DNA of 6,867 nt from Burkholderiales bacterium. Lineage in GTDB: Bacteria; Pseudomonadota; Gammaproteobacteria; Burkholderiales; JAEUMW01. Shown here in pieces: positions 1-6,175 of this stretch. The first letter of the stretch is position 1, and each line of letters begins with the position of its first letter. The stretch covers positions 1 to 6,867 of the forward strand of contig JAEUMX010000088.1 of the NCBI GenBank assembly GCA_016791285.1, in the 5' to 3' direction. A program made the position numbers and the translations under genes. Under the pieces are notes generated by a model. The model saw nothing but the letters and a program-made list of their open reading frames with translations, was not told the DNA's origin and did no database searches.

Positions 1-2
1 CG

Positions 3-500
3 AAGACGGACGCCGCGACCTCTGCCGCCGCACTCACGGTGAAGGAAGTCGACGCAGCACAGCAGGCGTGGTGCGACGGATTGCTCAGCATCGCCAAGGC
101 GCACGCGGAGGGTCGCGACTACAAGCCGATCGCCGCGGCAGTGCTCTCGAACAATTACAACTACGACTACGGGAAGGTGCTGTTCCGGCCCACGCTCACC
201 TTTGGCGAGCAGACCTTCCGGATGGACCGCGAGGCCGCCGCGGCGTACTTCATCGGCGGCAACCCGAAGTTCCCGAACGACAGCGGGTTCGCGCTCAAGC
301 CCTGGGTCGGCTGCCGCTACACGAACGCGGGCGTGCTGATCGATGGCGACTTCGCGGCGACGATGGGCAACGTCTACCTGACCGATGCCAAGGGCAACGT
401 GACGACGGTGGACAAGCTCTTCGTCTTCCGCCGCGGCAGCGACGGCAAGCTCAGAATCATCGTGCACAAATCGGCGCTGCCGAACCCGGTTCCGAAGTGA
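3..500 (+). CDS. Secreted NTF2/SnoaL-like protein, 5'-truncated by window edge
   Basis: The frame is open to the left edge, and its first residues (KTDAATSAAALT) read like the end of a signal peptide and the start of a mature exported protein. The true start is therefore probably outside the window; the GTG at 39 has no Shine-Dalgarno sequence. Visible motifs are AAQQAWCDGL near the start, an FRPT...GEQTFR segment, YFIGG, NDSGFALKPW, then AMGNVYLTD-like and RIIVHKSALPNP at the end. I recognise these from a family of small periplasmic proteins that databases often name phosphoribosyl-AMP cyclohydrolase. The pattern is that of an NTF2/SnoaL-like alpha+beta fold, and the HisI zinc-binding Cys/His signature is absent, so I do not assign that activity. 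The biological role is unknown. It lies 53 bp before the next gene on the same strand, so co-transcription is possible. Family membership is fairly sure; function is not. Confidence 0.78.
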   Translation, partial: KTDAATSAAALTVKEVDAAQQAWCDGLLSIAKAHAEGRDYKPIAAAVLSNNYNYDYGKVLFRPTLTFGEQTFRMDREAAAAYFIGGNPKFPNDSGFALKPWVGCRYTNAGVLIDGDFAATMGNVYLTDAKGNVTTVDKLFVFRRGSDGKLRIIVHKSALPNPVPK

Positions 501-541
501 ACGCTGTGGCCTTGCCAGCGATCGTGTCGTGATCAACCCCG

Positions 542-549
542 AAGGAGGT
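542..549 (+). promoter_or_regulatory. Strong Shine-Dalgarno sequence
   Basis: AAGGAGGT is a near-perfect anti-16S match. It lies 4 nt before the ATG at 554. It overlaps the in-frame GTG at 548, which rules that codon out as the start. Confidence 0.75.
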
Positions 550-553
550 GTGC

Positions 554-1511
554 ATGAAGCTTTCATTGCGGCATAGCTTGTTCGTGACGGCGCTTGCGGC
601 GCTGTTGGCGGCTACCGGTGCCGCCCGGGCCGCCGGCTACCTGGACCCCGTCGTAGACACTTCGGTAGCGGGGGGCGCGGCTGGACAACTGCAGCCCTTC
701 GTCTCGATCACGCCGGTCTACCAGGGCAATGCGGACCTCGACAGCGGCGGTGATTTCAGCGCGCGCGGCGTGATCCTGCGCGGCGGGGCCGCCTACGATT
801 TCGGCGGCGGCACGCGCGCCGGCCGGCCTCACCCTCAACTACGACTACCTCGACTACTCGTTCTCGAGTCCGAGTTCGTTGGGGCTGACCCCGCCGTGGG
901 GCATCGTTCAGCGCTACGGCTTCAGCGTTCCGCTGTCGTTCCAGGTCTGGGATGACTGGAGCATCGGTTTCGCGCCCTCGGTCGATTGGGTCAGGGAAAA
1001 CGGTGCGAGCAACAGCGATTCGGTCGTTTGGGGCGCGCTCGTCTCGGGCACCAAACGCTTCGACGATGGCAACCGTCTCGGCCTGGGGGTCGGGGTATAC
1101 GACCGCATCGACACGACCGCCGTGTTCCCTTTCCTGATCGTGGATTGGCGCCTGGGCGACCGCTGGCGGGTGATCAACCCGCTGCCGAGCGGGCCGACCG
1201 GTCCTGCCGGCCTCGAGCTCGACTACCAGTTCGACGGTGGCTGGACCGCGGGTGTGGGCGCGGCGTGGCGGGTGCTGCGCTTTCGCCTGAGCGACGCCGG
1301 CCCGACGCCGAACGGCATCGGCGAGGAGCGCGGGGCGCCGATCTTCCTGCGCGTCACCCGCAACTTCAGCGATCAGATGGCGCTGCACCTCTATGGCGGC
1401 GTCGTCGTGGCCGGGAAGCTGCGTCTCGAGAACTCATCCGGCGGCCTGTTGCGCGAGGACGACTTCGACGCGGCGCCCCCTCTTCGGCGCGTGGTGGTGG
1501 CGCCCGGTTAA
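554..1511 (+). pseudogene. Frameshifted DUF6268-type outer-membrane beta-barrel protein
   Basis: The ATG at 554 follows a strong ribosome-binding site and begins a clear signal peptide (MKLSLRHSLF, a hydrophobic core, then ARA-AGYLDP). Barrel-like text follows: alternating hydrophobic/polar strands with YQGNADL and GAAYDFGGGTRA. At about 818-828 the reading frame is lost. The correct continuation (GLTLNYDYLDYSF, then VWDDWSIGFAPSVDW, GNRLGLGVGVYDR, NPLPSGPTGPAGLEL, LYGGVVVAGKLRLE) lies in another frame. Removing one copy of a tandem GGCC at 821-828 restores a single frame of roughly 315 codons. The middle and C-terminal motifs resemble what I recall of the DUF6268 outer-membrane barrel family. 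The end is also abnormal. The frame stops at 1509-1511 after VVVAPG, without the terminal aromatic residue of barrels, while the neighbouring frame reads the expected APLFGA-like strand. That suggests a second indel at the five-C run 1476-1480. As written, only about 135 residues would be made. A sequencing error at these GC-rich repeats is the main alternative. Confidence 0.72.
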
Positions 1512-1525
1512 CGGCAGCGTTGGGC
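1506..1525 (+). other. Integron attC-like right half site (L'-R')
   Basis: GGTTAACGG at 1506-1514 (L'-like) is followed by CAGC and then GTTGGGC at 1519-1525, an exact match to the integron core site GTTRRRY. Known attC sites end in this order, for instance TTAA-containing L' boxes a few bases before GCGTTRRRY. In a cassette array the cut falls after the G at 1519, so the next cassette would start at 1520. I could not find a matching upstream R''-L'' half, because the preceding 130 bp are still the barrel gene. This could therefore be a secondary integration point rather than a full attC. Confidence 0.4.
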
Positions 1526-1527
1526 CT
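1519..1527 (+). repeat. Left arm of 9-bp inverted repeat bounding hicBA
   Basis: GTTGGGCCT is the exact reverse complement of AGGCCCAAC at 2022-2030. The two arms enclose the hicBA promoter and both genes and nothing else. Confidence 0.8.
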
Positions 1528-1534
1528 CTCACGT

Positions 1535-1563
1535 TTGCGCTGTGTCCCTGCCGGAAGGATAAT
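1535..1563 (+). promoter_or_regulatory. Candidate sigma-70 promoter of hicBA
   Basis: GATAAT at 1558-1563 matches five of six bases of the -10 consensus. TTGCGC at 1535-1540, 17 bp upstream, matches three of six of the -35 consensus. It sits between the left repeat arm and hicB, so the pair would have its own promoter, as is usual for toxin-antitoxin cassettes. No clear operator palindrome was seen, and the short HicB lacks an obvious DNA-binding domain. Confidence 0.4.
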
Positions 1564-1585
1564 TTGCAGCCATTGGAGACGCCTC

Positions 1586-1795
1586 ATGCGCAACTTTTCC
1601 GCAGTGATCGAACGCGACCCCGACACGGGACTTTTCGTGGGTTTCGTCCCGGGCTTTCCTGGCGCCCATTCGCAGGGTTCAACGCTTGATGAACTGAACG
1701 TCAACCTGCGAGAAGTCATTTCCATGCTCTTGGAAGATGGCGAACCAGTTCTCGAGTCGGAGTTCATTGGGGTGCAAAACGTCGTCGTCGCTTGA
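1586..1795 (+). CDS. hicB: HicB-family antitoxin, short form (69 aa)
   Basis: This is the antitoxin partner of the HicA mRNA interferase; it would bind and block HicA in the cytoplasm. The protein starts MRNFSAVIERDPDTGLFVGF and continues with VPGFPGAHSQGSTLDELNVN. These are the hallmarks of the HicB partial RNase H-like fold: a beta strand, E-x-D-x(2)-G-hydrophobic, VPxxPG, and G-x-T-x-x-E followed by a helix. A hydrophobic helix (REVISMLLEDGEP) and a last strand (IGVQNVVVA) complete the domain. At 69 residues it has no C-terminal helix-turn-helix or ribbon-helix-helix domain, so autoregulation by direct DNA binding is not evident. This short form is known next to HicA. GGAG at 1575-1578 lies 7 nt before the ATG and sets the start. 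The toxin gene begins 3 nt after its stop, so the order is antitoxin first, the reverse of the E. coli hicAB locus. Confidence 0.88.
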   Translation: MRNFSAVIERDPDTGLFVGFVPGFPGAHSQGSTLDELNVNLREVISMLLEDGEPVLESEFIGVQNVVVA

Positions 1796-1798
1796 AGC

Positions 1799-2023
1799 GT
1801 GGGAAATGTCCCGGTCCTGAAGCCGGCTGAGGTTGTCGCCATTTTGCACAAGCTTGGTTTCACGGAAGTGCGGCAACGTGGTTCGCACAAGCAGTTTCGC
1901 GATAGTTCTGGACGCTCCACCACTGTTCCATTTCATTCCGGTCGCGACATCGCGCCGACTCTACTGCGGCAAATCGCCAAAGACATTGGTCTCACCATCT
2001 CGGAGTTGCTCGAGCATCGGTAG
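1799..2023 (+). CDS. hicA: HicA-family mRNA interferase toxin (74 aa)
   Basis: HicA toxins have a double-stranded-RNA-binding-like fold and cleave mRNA in the ribosome-independent way known for the family. The protein contains KPAEVVAILHKLGF, then VRQRGSHKQFRD, then STTVPFHSGRDI and LLRQIAKDIGLTISELLEH. This is the full HicA signature: a leading helix, the G-S-H catalytic histidine motif (His30 from the GTG start), the TTVPxH strand, and the final helix ending in hydrophobic-x-ELL. The GTG at 1799 is the likely start because the HicB stop is 3 nt upstream and the first family motif begins within a few residues. Translation is presumably coupled to hicB. No catalytic residue appears to be missing, so the toxin should be functional. 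The TAG stop at 2021-2023 directly touches the R''-like GCCCAAC box at 2024, as is typical for genes in integron cassettes. Confidence 0.9.
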   Translation: MGNVPVLKPAEVVAILHKLGFTEVRQRGSHKQFRDSSGRSTTVPFHSGRDIAPTLLRQIAKDIGLTISELLEHR

Positions 2024-2030
2024 GCCCAAC
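2022..2030 (-). repeat. Right arm of 9-bp inverted repeat bounding hicBA
   Basis: AGGCCCAAC is the exact reverse complement of GTTGGGCCT at 1519-1527. It overlaps the last two bases of the hicA stop codon and contains the RYYYAAC core. Confidence 0.8.
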
Positions 2031-2181
2031 TCGGCGCTCAACCCACCAAGGCTGCCGGAGCCAATCGAATATGGGGTGCAGGACAGGCTGCTGCAGCAAT
2101 ACCGTCCCATCTTAGCCACAGCGGGGCACCGCTTCTGGCGAAGGAGACCTCCCAGGATCCCTTGGGTTGCCCTCTTTGGGT
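2024..2181 (+). other. Candidate degenerate attC site after hicA
   Basis: The left half is good: R''-like GCCCAAC at 2024-2030, a 5-nt spacer, and L''-like GCTCAACC at 2036-2043. The right half is poor. GGTT at 2165-2168 could pair with AACC at 2040-2043, and TTTGGGT at 2175-2181 could pair with most of R''. However, its first base is T instead of the G needed by GTTRRRY, so it should not be cleavable. A small perfect hairpin lies inside (AGCGG at 2120-2124, CCGCT at 2129-2133), but the centre is not a convincing long palindrome. The length of 158 bp is above the usual attC range. This also describes the whole stretch between hicA and the convergent hydrolase gene; I saw no gene or clear terminator in it. 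Confidence 0.33.
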
Positions 2182-2185
2182 TCTG

Positions 2186-4078
2186 CTAATGCAGCCGCAG
2201 GATGCGCCGCAGTTCGAGGATCGCCTCGGGCGTCTCCTGCACGCTATGCCAGGACTCGATCACCTTCTCCGACGTGGCGCCGGGCAGATGCGCGCTGCGA
2301 AACGGCACGACGCCATCGTTGGAGTCATCGAGCGCACGACCGGGCGTGTGGTTCGCGATGATCGAGTGGTACTGCACGCCGGCGGCGATCGGCATGGTAT
2401 CGGCAAGGCGCAGGAACAAGCTCTGGTCGCTCAGATTCTCGATGCTGTTCGGCACGCGCAGTGACGCGGCGCCGGGCTGATCGCCCGCGATCGCGGCGAG
2501 GTTGCGGTTGAGATCGGTGAGGGTGTCGAGCACGTCGTAGGGCAGCAGCACCAGGCTTGCCGCCCAGCGCGAGAGGCGCCGGTCCGCGAACGGCGTGCCG
2601 CGATGCGGAGCCGCGATGAAGACGGCGCGCGTGACCTGCGGCATGGGCTCGAAAGCGAGATAGTCTTCGAACTCGGCAAGCACCGGGGCGATCTGTTCGC
2701 CCTGGAGTCCCCGCTCCTCGATGAACGCGGGCTCCAGCGCAGCGCCCGGCGACGAGACCAGCAGTCGCGCCAGCACGCCCCCCATGCTGTGCCCGACGAG
2801 CACGATCTCGCTCGACGCCCGGGCGGTCCCGTTCGGGTCGAAATACGCGAGCGTGTGTTCGATGGCCAGTCGGATGTTGCGGCGGTTGAAGGCGATCGGC
2901 GCGTTGGTGGGGTACATCAGCTGCCACACCTGAAAGCGCTGCCGCAGTGTTTCGTCGCCGAGCAGCTCGTTCGCGACGTTGAGCCACGCCTCCGGGCTGC
3001 TCGCGAGTCCGTGCAGCGTGATGAGGACGTGGCGATCGGGATCGTAGGGCTGCATCAGAAAGATATGTGGCGCCGCCACGCCACTGGTGCGCCCGAGAAC
3101 GCCCCGCAGGGCCTGTCTGGAGAAGCCGGACTGCGCCAGCCAAAGCGCGTAGCCCGCGGTGAAATTGGCGGCGAGCGGCACCTCGACGCCCGCGATCTTC
3201 ACTGTCTCGTAACGATACGGATCGAAGCCGACGAGATCGATGTCGTGTGTGCGCAGGACCTCGTCCAGTGTGTCGCCGCGAAAGCGGATGATGGCGGTGA
3301 TCGTCGGCACCTGCATTTCGGTGAACGGACGCGCGGGGTCGGCGCTCTCGTCCGGTTCGAGCACCGCGACCATCTCGGCGCCGAAGCCGTCGCGCCGGTA
3401 GACGTTTCTGAGCCCCTCGAAGCGCAGCGACGACGCCGGGATCAGCTCCTTCGGCACGCGCCGTTTGCCGGCAGGACGCCCGTCTTCGACGCTCAAGTTG
3501 ATCTGCCATCGGCCCTCGGACAGCAGCGTCGGGCTCACTGGCGGTCGGCCGCGGTAGCGCGGGAAGATGAGCCCGATCGCGTCCTTCACGGCGAAGTTGT
3601 AAAAATCGAGGACTTGTATCTGGCGGTCCTCGAAGGCGCGCCGGGGCGGGCGGCGCGAGGTGAAGAAGAGATAGGCGTAGGCGTGTCGCGCCGTCTCGAG
3701 ATAGGCATTGCGGATCGCTTCGGGCTGAACCTGGTCCGGCCCCGCGCGCTGCAACCGCAGCGCCCGCTGGAGCCAGAGTTCCGCGAGAGCGGAGAGCTTC
3801 GGCTCGTCGTCGAGCACCGACGTGCCTACCAGCGCGTCCCGACAGCGTGCGGGATCGAGCTCGCAGGACGACGCATCGACGCCCAGCGCGCGCAGGGTCT
3901 CGACAGTCGGCGCGCTCAGTCTTCCGGTACTGAGTATGTCGCCGCGCTTGCCCTCGACGTAGTCCCTGACCTCGATCGACGAGACCGTGATACCCGCGCA
4001 GCCCGACAGCACGGCGAGCAGTGCGATCCACCACACGGCGCGCGCGAGGCACGAATGGATTCCGTTCCCGGACATCAT
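2186..4078 (-). CDS. Lipoprotein with C-terminal alpha/beta hydrolase (lipase/esterase-like) domain
   Basis: The chosen ATG (4076-4078) gives 630 residues. It starts with a lipoprotein signal: MMSGNGIHSC, a hydrophobic stretch (AVWWIALLAV), then the lipobox LSGC with Cys27. The product should be anchored in the envelope by lipidation. Residues of about 30 to 340 form a region with no domain I can name. The C-terminal part is an alpha/beta hydrolase: LITLHGLASSPEAW (oxyanion-hole HG at 356-357), VLVGHSMGGVLARLL (nucleophile Ser431 in G-H-S-M-G-G), FIAAPHRGTPFAD, SNDGVVPF (likely acid Asp588) and ESWHSVQ (likely His611). All catalytic positions are present, so it is probably active on an ester or lipid; the substrate is unknown. 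The start has no clear Shine-Dalgarno sequence. The frame stays open upstream to 4249, but only the 4078 or 4075 Met places the signal peptide at the N-terminus. It is convergent with hicBA and divergent from the permease gene. Confidence 0.86.
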   Translation of the reverse strand: MMSGNGIHSCLARAVWWIALLAVLSGCAGITVSSIEVRDYVEGKRGDILSTGRLSAPTVETLRALGVDASSCELDPARCRDALVGTSVLDDEPKLSALAELWLQRALRLQRAGPDQVQPEAIRNAYLETARHAYAYLFFTSRRPPRRAFEDRQIQVLDFYNFAVKDAIGLIFPRYRGRPPVSPTLLSEGRWQINLSVEDGRPAGKRRVPKELIPASSLRFEGLRNVYRRDGFGAEMVAVLEPDESADPARPFTEMQVPTITAIIRFRGDTLDEVLRTHDIDLVGFDPYRYETVKIAGVEVPLAANFTAGYALWLAQSGFSRQALRGVLGRTSGVAAPHIFLMQPYDPDRHVLITLHGLASSPEAWLNVANELLGDETLRQRFQVWQLMYPTNAPIAFNRRNIRLAIEHTLAYFDPNGTARASSEIVLVGHSMGGVLARLLVSSPGAALEPAFIEERGLQGEQIAPVLAEFEDYLAFEPMPQVTRAVFIAAPHRGTPFADRRLSRWAASLVLLPYDVLDTLTDLNRNLAAIAGDQPGAASLRVPNSIENLSDQSLFLRLADTMPIAAGVQYHSIIANHTPGRALDDSNDGVVPFRSAHLPGATSEKVIESWHSVQETPEAILELRRILRLH

Positions 4079-4151
4079 TGGGAGATCTTCGCTGCGGTCA
4101 GGATGCAAGCGTCGAATCACCGAGAAAGAAAGTCGAACGACAAGGCGCGAG

Positions 4152-4181
4152 AGTATGCATGCTCGGCCGGCGGTGTGACAA
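4152..4181 (-). promoter_or_regulatory. Candidate sigma-70 promoter of the hydrolase gene
   Basis: On the minus strand, TTGTCA (4176-4181; five of six matches to -35) is followed after 18 bp by CATACT (4152-4157; four of six matches to -10). Transcription would start near 4145, leaving a leader of about 65 nt before the ATG at 4078. It lies in the 280-bp divergent region between the hydrolase and the permease. Confidence 0.4.
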
Positions 4182-4345
4182 TCGCGGTCATCCGTGCCGC
4201 GAGCGAGGTTGCAGAGGCCGGTCCGAGACGCTACGCTGCGGCGAGCCACAGCAGCAGTGCGATAGAATAATGTACTTTCCCGCGGTTTTCACCGATCCGT
4301 CAATCTCATCCGCGACCGGTCTCGTCATCCAGATCGCGCTTGCGC

Positions 4346-4350
4346 GGAGT
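4346..4350 (+). promoter_or_regulatory. Shine-Dalgarno sequence setting a TTG start
   Basis: GGAGT lies 8 nt before TTG at 4359. No ATG or GTG is better placed for the permease reading frame, so it supports the rare TTG start. Confidence 0.5.
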
Positions 4351-4358
4351 AGTCTCTC

Positions 4359-6170
4359 TTGAGCGACATCACCATCACCTTCGCGATCCTGATCGCGGCC
4401 GTTGCGCTCTTCGTCTGGAACCGCGTGCCGGTCGCCGTGGTGGCGCTCGGCGTCGCGCTCGCGCTGTTCTACAGCGGCGTGCTCGATGCGGGCACGGCGT
4501 TCGCCGGGCTGGGCGACCCGGTCGTGATCTTCATCGCCACGCTGTTCGTCATCAGCACCGGCCTCGAGGCGGCGGGCGTCACGACGTGGGCGGGGCAGAT
4601 TCTGATCCGGAAGGCGGGGGCGAGCCAGACGCGGCTCCTCGTCCTCATCATGCTGGTGTGCGTGCTGTTCACGGCCGCGATGAGCTTCATCGGCGCCGTG
4701 GCGGCGCTGCTGCCGGTCGCGGTGGTCGCGGCCATGCGGGTCGGCATGCCGATCTCGCAGATCGCCATGCCGCTCGCGTTCTCGGCGAGCGCGGGCGGGT
4801 TGCTCACCCTCGTCGGTTCGCCGGTGAACGTGCTCATGTCGAACGCGGCGGAGGACGCGGGGCTGGGCGGCTTCGGCTTCTTCGAGTTCGCGGTCGCCGG
4901 CATTCCGCTGGTGCTCGGCACCGGGGCGATCATCGTGCTGCTCGGGCGCCACCTGCTGCCCGAGCGCAACGGCGAGTCGCTGCCCTCGGATTTCAGCCGG
5001 CACGCGCGCACGCTGGTGGAGCAATATCGCATCGTGGACGGCTTGTTGCGGCTGCGGGTGCGCGCCAGTTCCCCCTATGTCGGCGCGCCGCGCTCGGCCG
5101 TCATGCTGGGTGACTACCCCGGACTGAGTCTCGTCTCGGTGCAGACCGAGGGCGGCCGAAGTGCGCGCGAACGCACGACGATTGCGGAAGGCGACGTCAT
5201 CCTCGTGCGGGGCTCCGCCGAGTCGGCGGGACGCCTCGCGGACGACAAGCACCTCGCCTTGCAGGCTGCCGAGGGCGGTGGCGATGTCGTATCGACGCTC
5301 TTCAATCGCGAGTCAGGGCTCGCCGAGGTGGTGATTCCGCCGCGCTCCAATCTGATCGGGCGCAAGGTGTTCCCCGGCATGGTGACGCGCGACGGCGATC
5401 TCATCGTCCTCGCGGTGCAGCGGCGCGGCGAGGACCTGGGTGGGCAGCAGACGACGCTCGCCGCCGGCGACCACGTGCTGCTGCAGGGGACCTGGGAGGG
5501 GCTCGACCGGAAGCTGGCCGATCCGGGCGTGCTGTTCGTGGACTCGCCCGACCTCGTCCGCCGCCAGGCCGTGGCGCTGGGACCGGGCGCGAAGCGGGCG
5601 ATTGCCGTGCTCGCGCTGCTCGTGTTGCTGCTCGCCTTCGGGGTGGTGCCGTCGATGATCGCGGGTGTCACCTGCGCGTGTGCGATGGTGCTCTTCGGGG
5701 TGCTCACCATCTCCCAGGCGTACAAGGGCATCGACTGGAACACGCTGATCCTGCTCGGCGGCATGATTCCGCTCTCGACCGCGATGACGCAATCCGGCGC
5801 GGCCGACCTGATGGCGGAGCACCTGCTCGCCGTGGTAGGCGACGCCGGGCCGCGCGCACTGCTCGCAGGCCTCTTCGTGCTGACGCTCGTGCTCGGCCAG
5901 CTCATCAGCAACACGGCGACCGCGCTCATCATCGCACCGATCGCGGTGGCCGCCGCGGTCGAGCTCGGCGTCTCGCCGCGGCCGGTGCTGATGAGCATCG
6001 CCGTCGCAGCCGCCGCTTCGTTCTTCACGCCCGTCGCCACGCCCCCGAACGTGATGGTGATGGGGCCGGGCGGCTATCGCTTCGGGGACTACTGGAAGCT
6101 CGGGCTGTCGTGCGCCCTGTGGTTCGGCGTGGTGGCGGTGTTCCTCGTGCCGCTCTGGTGGAGGTTCTGA
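4359..6170 (+). CDS. SLC13-family permease with two TrkA_C (RCK_C) domains
   Basis: This is a 603-residue inner-membrane transporter of the SLC13/DASS-like ion transporter superfamily, probably moving an anion such as a dicarboxylate or sulfate; the substrate cannot be read from sequence. Two membrane halves flank a soluble middle. The first half (residues 5-200) has hydrophobic helices and the motif LLTLVGSPVNVLMS (148-161). The second half (410-600) has QLISNTATALIIAP, with the SNT signature at 517-519, and FTPVATPPNVMVMGP (556-570). The middle carries two tandem TrkA_C-like repeats at about 215-300 and 310-395 (VQTEGG...IAEGDVILVRG and LAVQRRGE...LAAGDHVLLQG); in this family such domains are thought to bind a regulatory ligand. 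The first half has S-F-I (109-111) where relatives that I recall have S-S-T or S-N-T. The start is a TTG with GGAGT 8 nt before it. Length and architecture are normal for the TrkA_C-containing branch. It is divergent from the hydrolase, and the next gene is 123 bp downstream. Confidence 0.88.
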   Translation: MSDITITFAILIAAVALFVWNRVPVAVVALGVALALFYSGVLDAGTAFAGLGDPVVIFIATLFVISTGLEAAGVTTWAGQILIRKAGASQTRLLVLIMLVCVLFTAAMSFIGAVAALLPVAVVAAMRVGMPISQIAMPLAFSASAGGLLTLVGSPVNVLMSNAAEDAGLGGFGFFEFAVAGIPLVLGTGAIIVLLGRHLLPERNGESLPSDFSRHARTLVEQYRIVDGLLRLRVRASSPYVGAPRSAVMLGDYPGLSLVSVQTEGGRSARERTTIAEGDVILVRGSAESAGRLADDKHLALQAAEGGGDVVSTLFNRESGLAEVVIPPRSNLIGRKVFPGMVTRDGDLIVLAVQRRGEDLGGQQTTLAAGDHVLLQGTWEGLDRKLADPGVLFVDSPDLVRRQAVALGPGAKRAIAVLALLVLLLAFGVVPSMIAGVTCACAMVLFGVLTISQAYKGIDWNTLILLGGMIPLSTAMTQSGAADLMAEHLLAVVGDAGPRALLAGLFVLTLVLGQLISNTATALIIAPIAVAAAVELGVSPRPVLMSIAVAAAASFFTPVATPPNVMVMGPGGYRFGDYWKLGLSCALWFGVVAVFLVPLWWRF

Positions 6171-6175
6171 GATGA

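Larger units (their letters stand above)
1520..2175 (+). mobile_element. Candidate integron-type gene cassette carrying hicBA
   Basis: The unit begins at TTGGGC, just after the G of a GTTGGGC core at 1519. It holds a promoter candidate and the hicB and hicA genes. R''-like GCCCAAC at 2024-2030 sits directly behind the hicA stop, followed by L''-like GCTCAACC at 2036-2043. In real cassettes the 5' TTRRRY comes from the same attC as R'', so the two must be complementary. Here complementarity is perfect and extends to 9 bp (1519-1527 against 2022-2030). Base composition also differs: 33 of 60 bases are G/C at 1801-1860, against 44 of 60 at 4441-4500 in the permease. The 3' boundary is uncertain because no intact GTTRRRY follows; the best remnant is TTTGGGT at 2175-2181. 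No integrase gene is present here. It may be a solitary or decayed cassette, or a chance resemblance. Confidence 0.45.

Noticed and set aside
986..1585. Upstream in-frame extension of hicB to about 269 residues
   Set aside because: The extension is Arg-rich shadow sequence of the barrel gene. The HicB fold starts exactly at the ATG at 1586, which has a ribosome-binding site.
2120..2133. AGCGG/CCGCT hairpin as a terminator for hicA or the hydrolase gene
   Set aside because: The stem is only 5 bp and no T-run follows on either strand.
2325..4052. A 575-codon open frame on the - strand in another frame of the hydrolase gene
   Set aside because: It is low-complexity Arg/Ala-rich text overlapping a gene with a signal peptide and a full catalytic set.
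2603..4270. A 555-codon open frame on the + strand opposite the hydrolase gene
   Set aside because: It is rich in Arg, Gly and Ala, has no domain-like pattern or good start, and is explained by third-position GC bias of the real minus-strand gene.
4263..4271. TAGAATAAT as a -10 element for the permease
   Set aside because: It resembles a -10, but no acceptable -35 hexamer lies 15-19 bp upstream, so I did not list it as a promoter.
4188..5252. A 354-codon minus-strand frame across the permease start
   Set aside because: It is Arg/His/Asp-rich shadow sequence and would run through the divergent promoter region and a clear membrane-protein gene.
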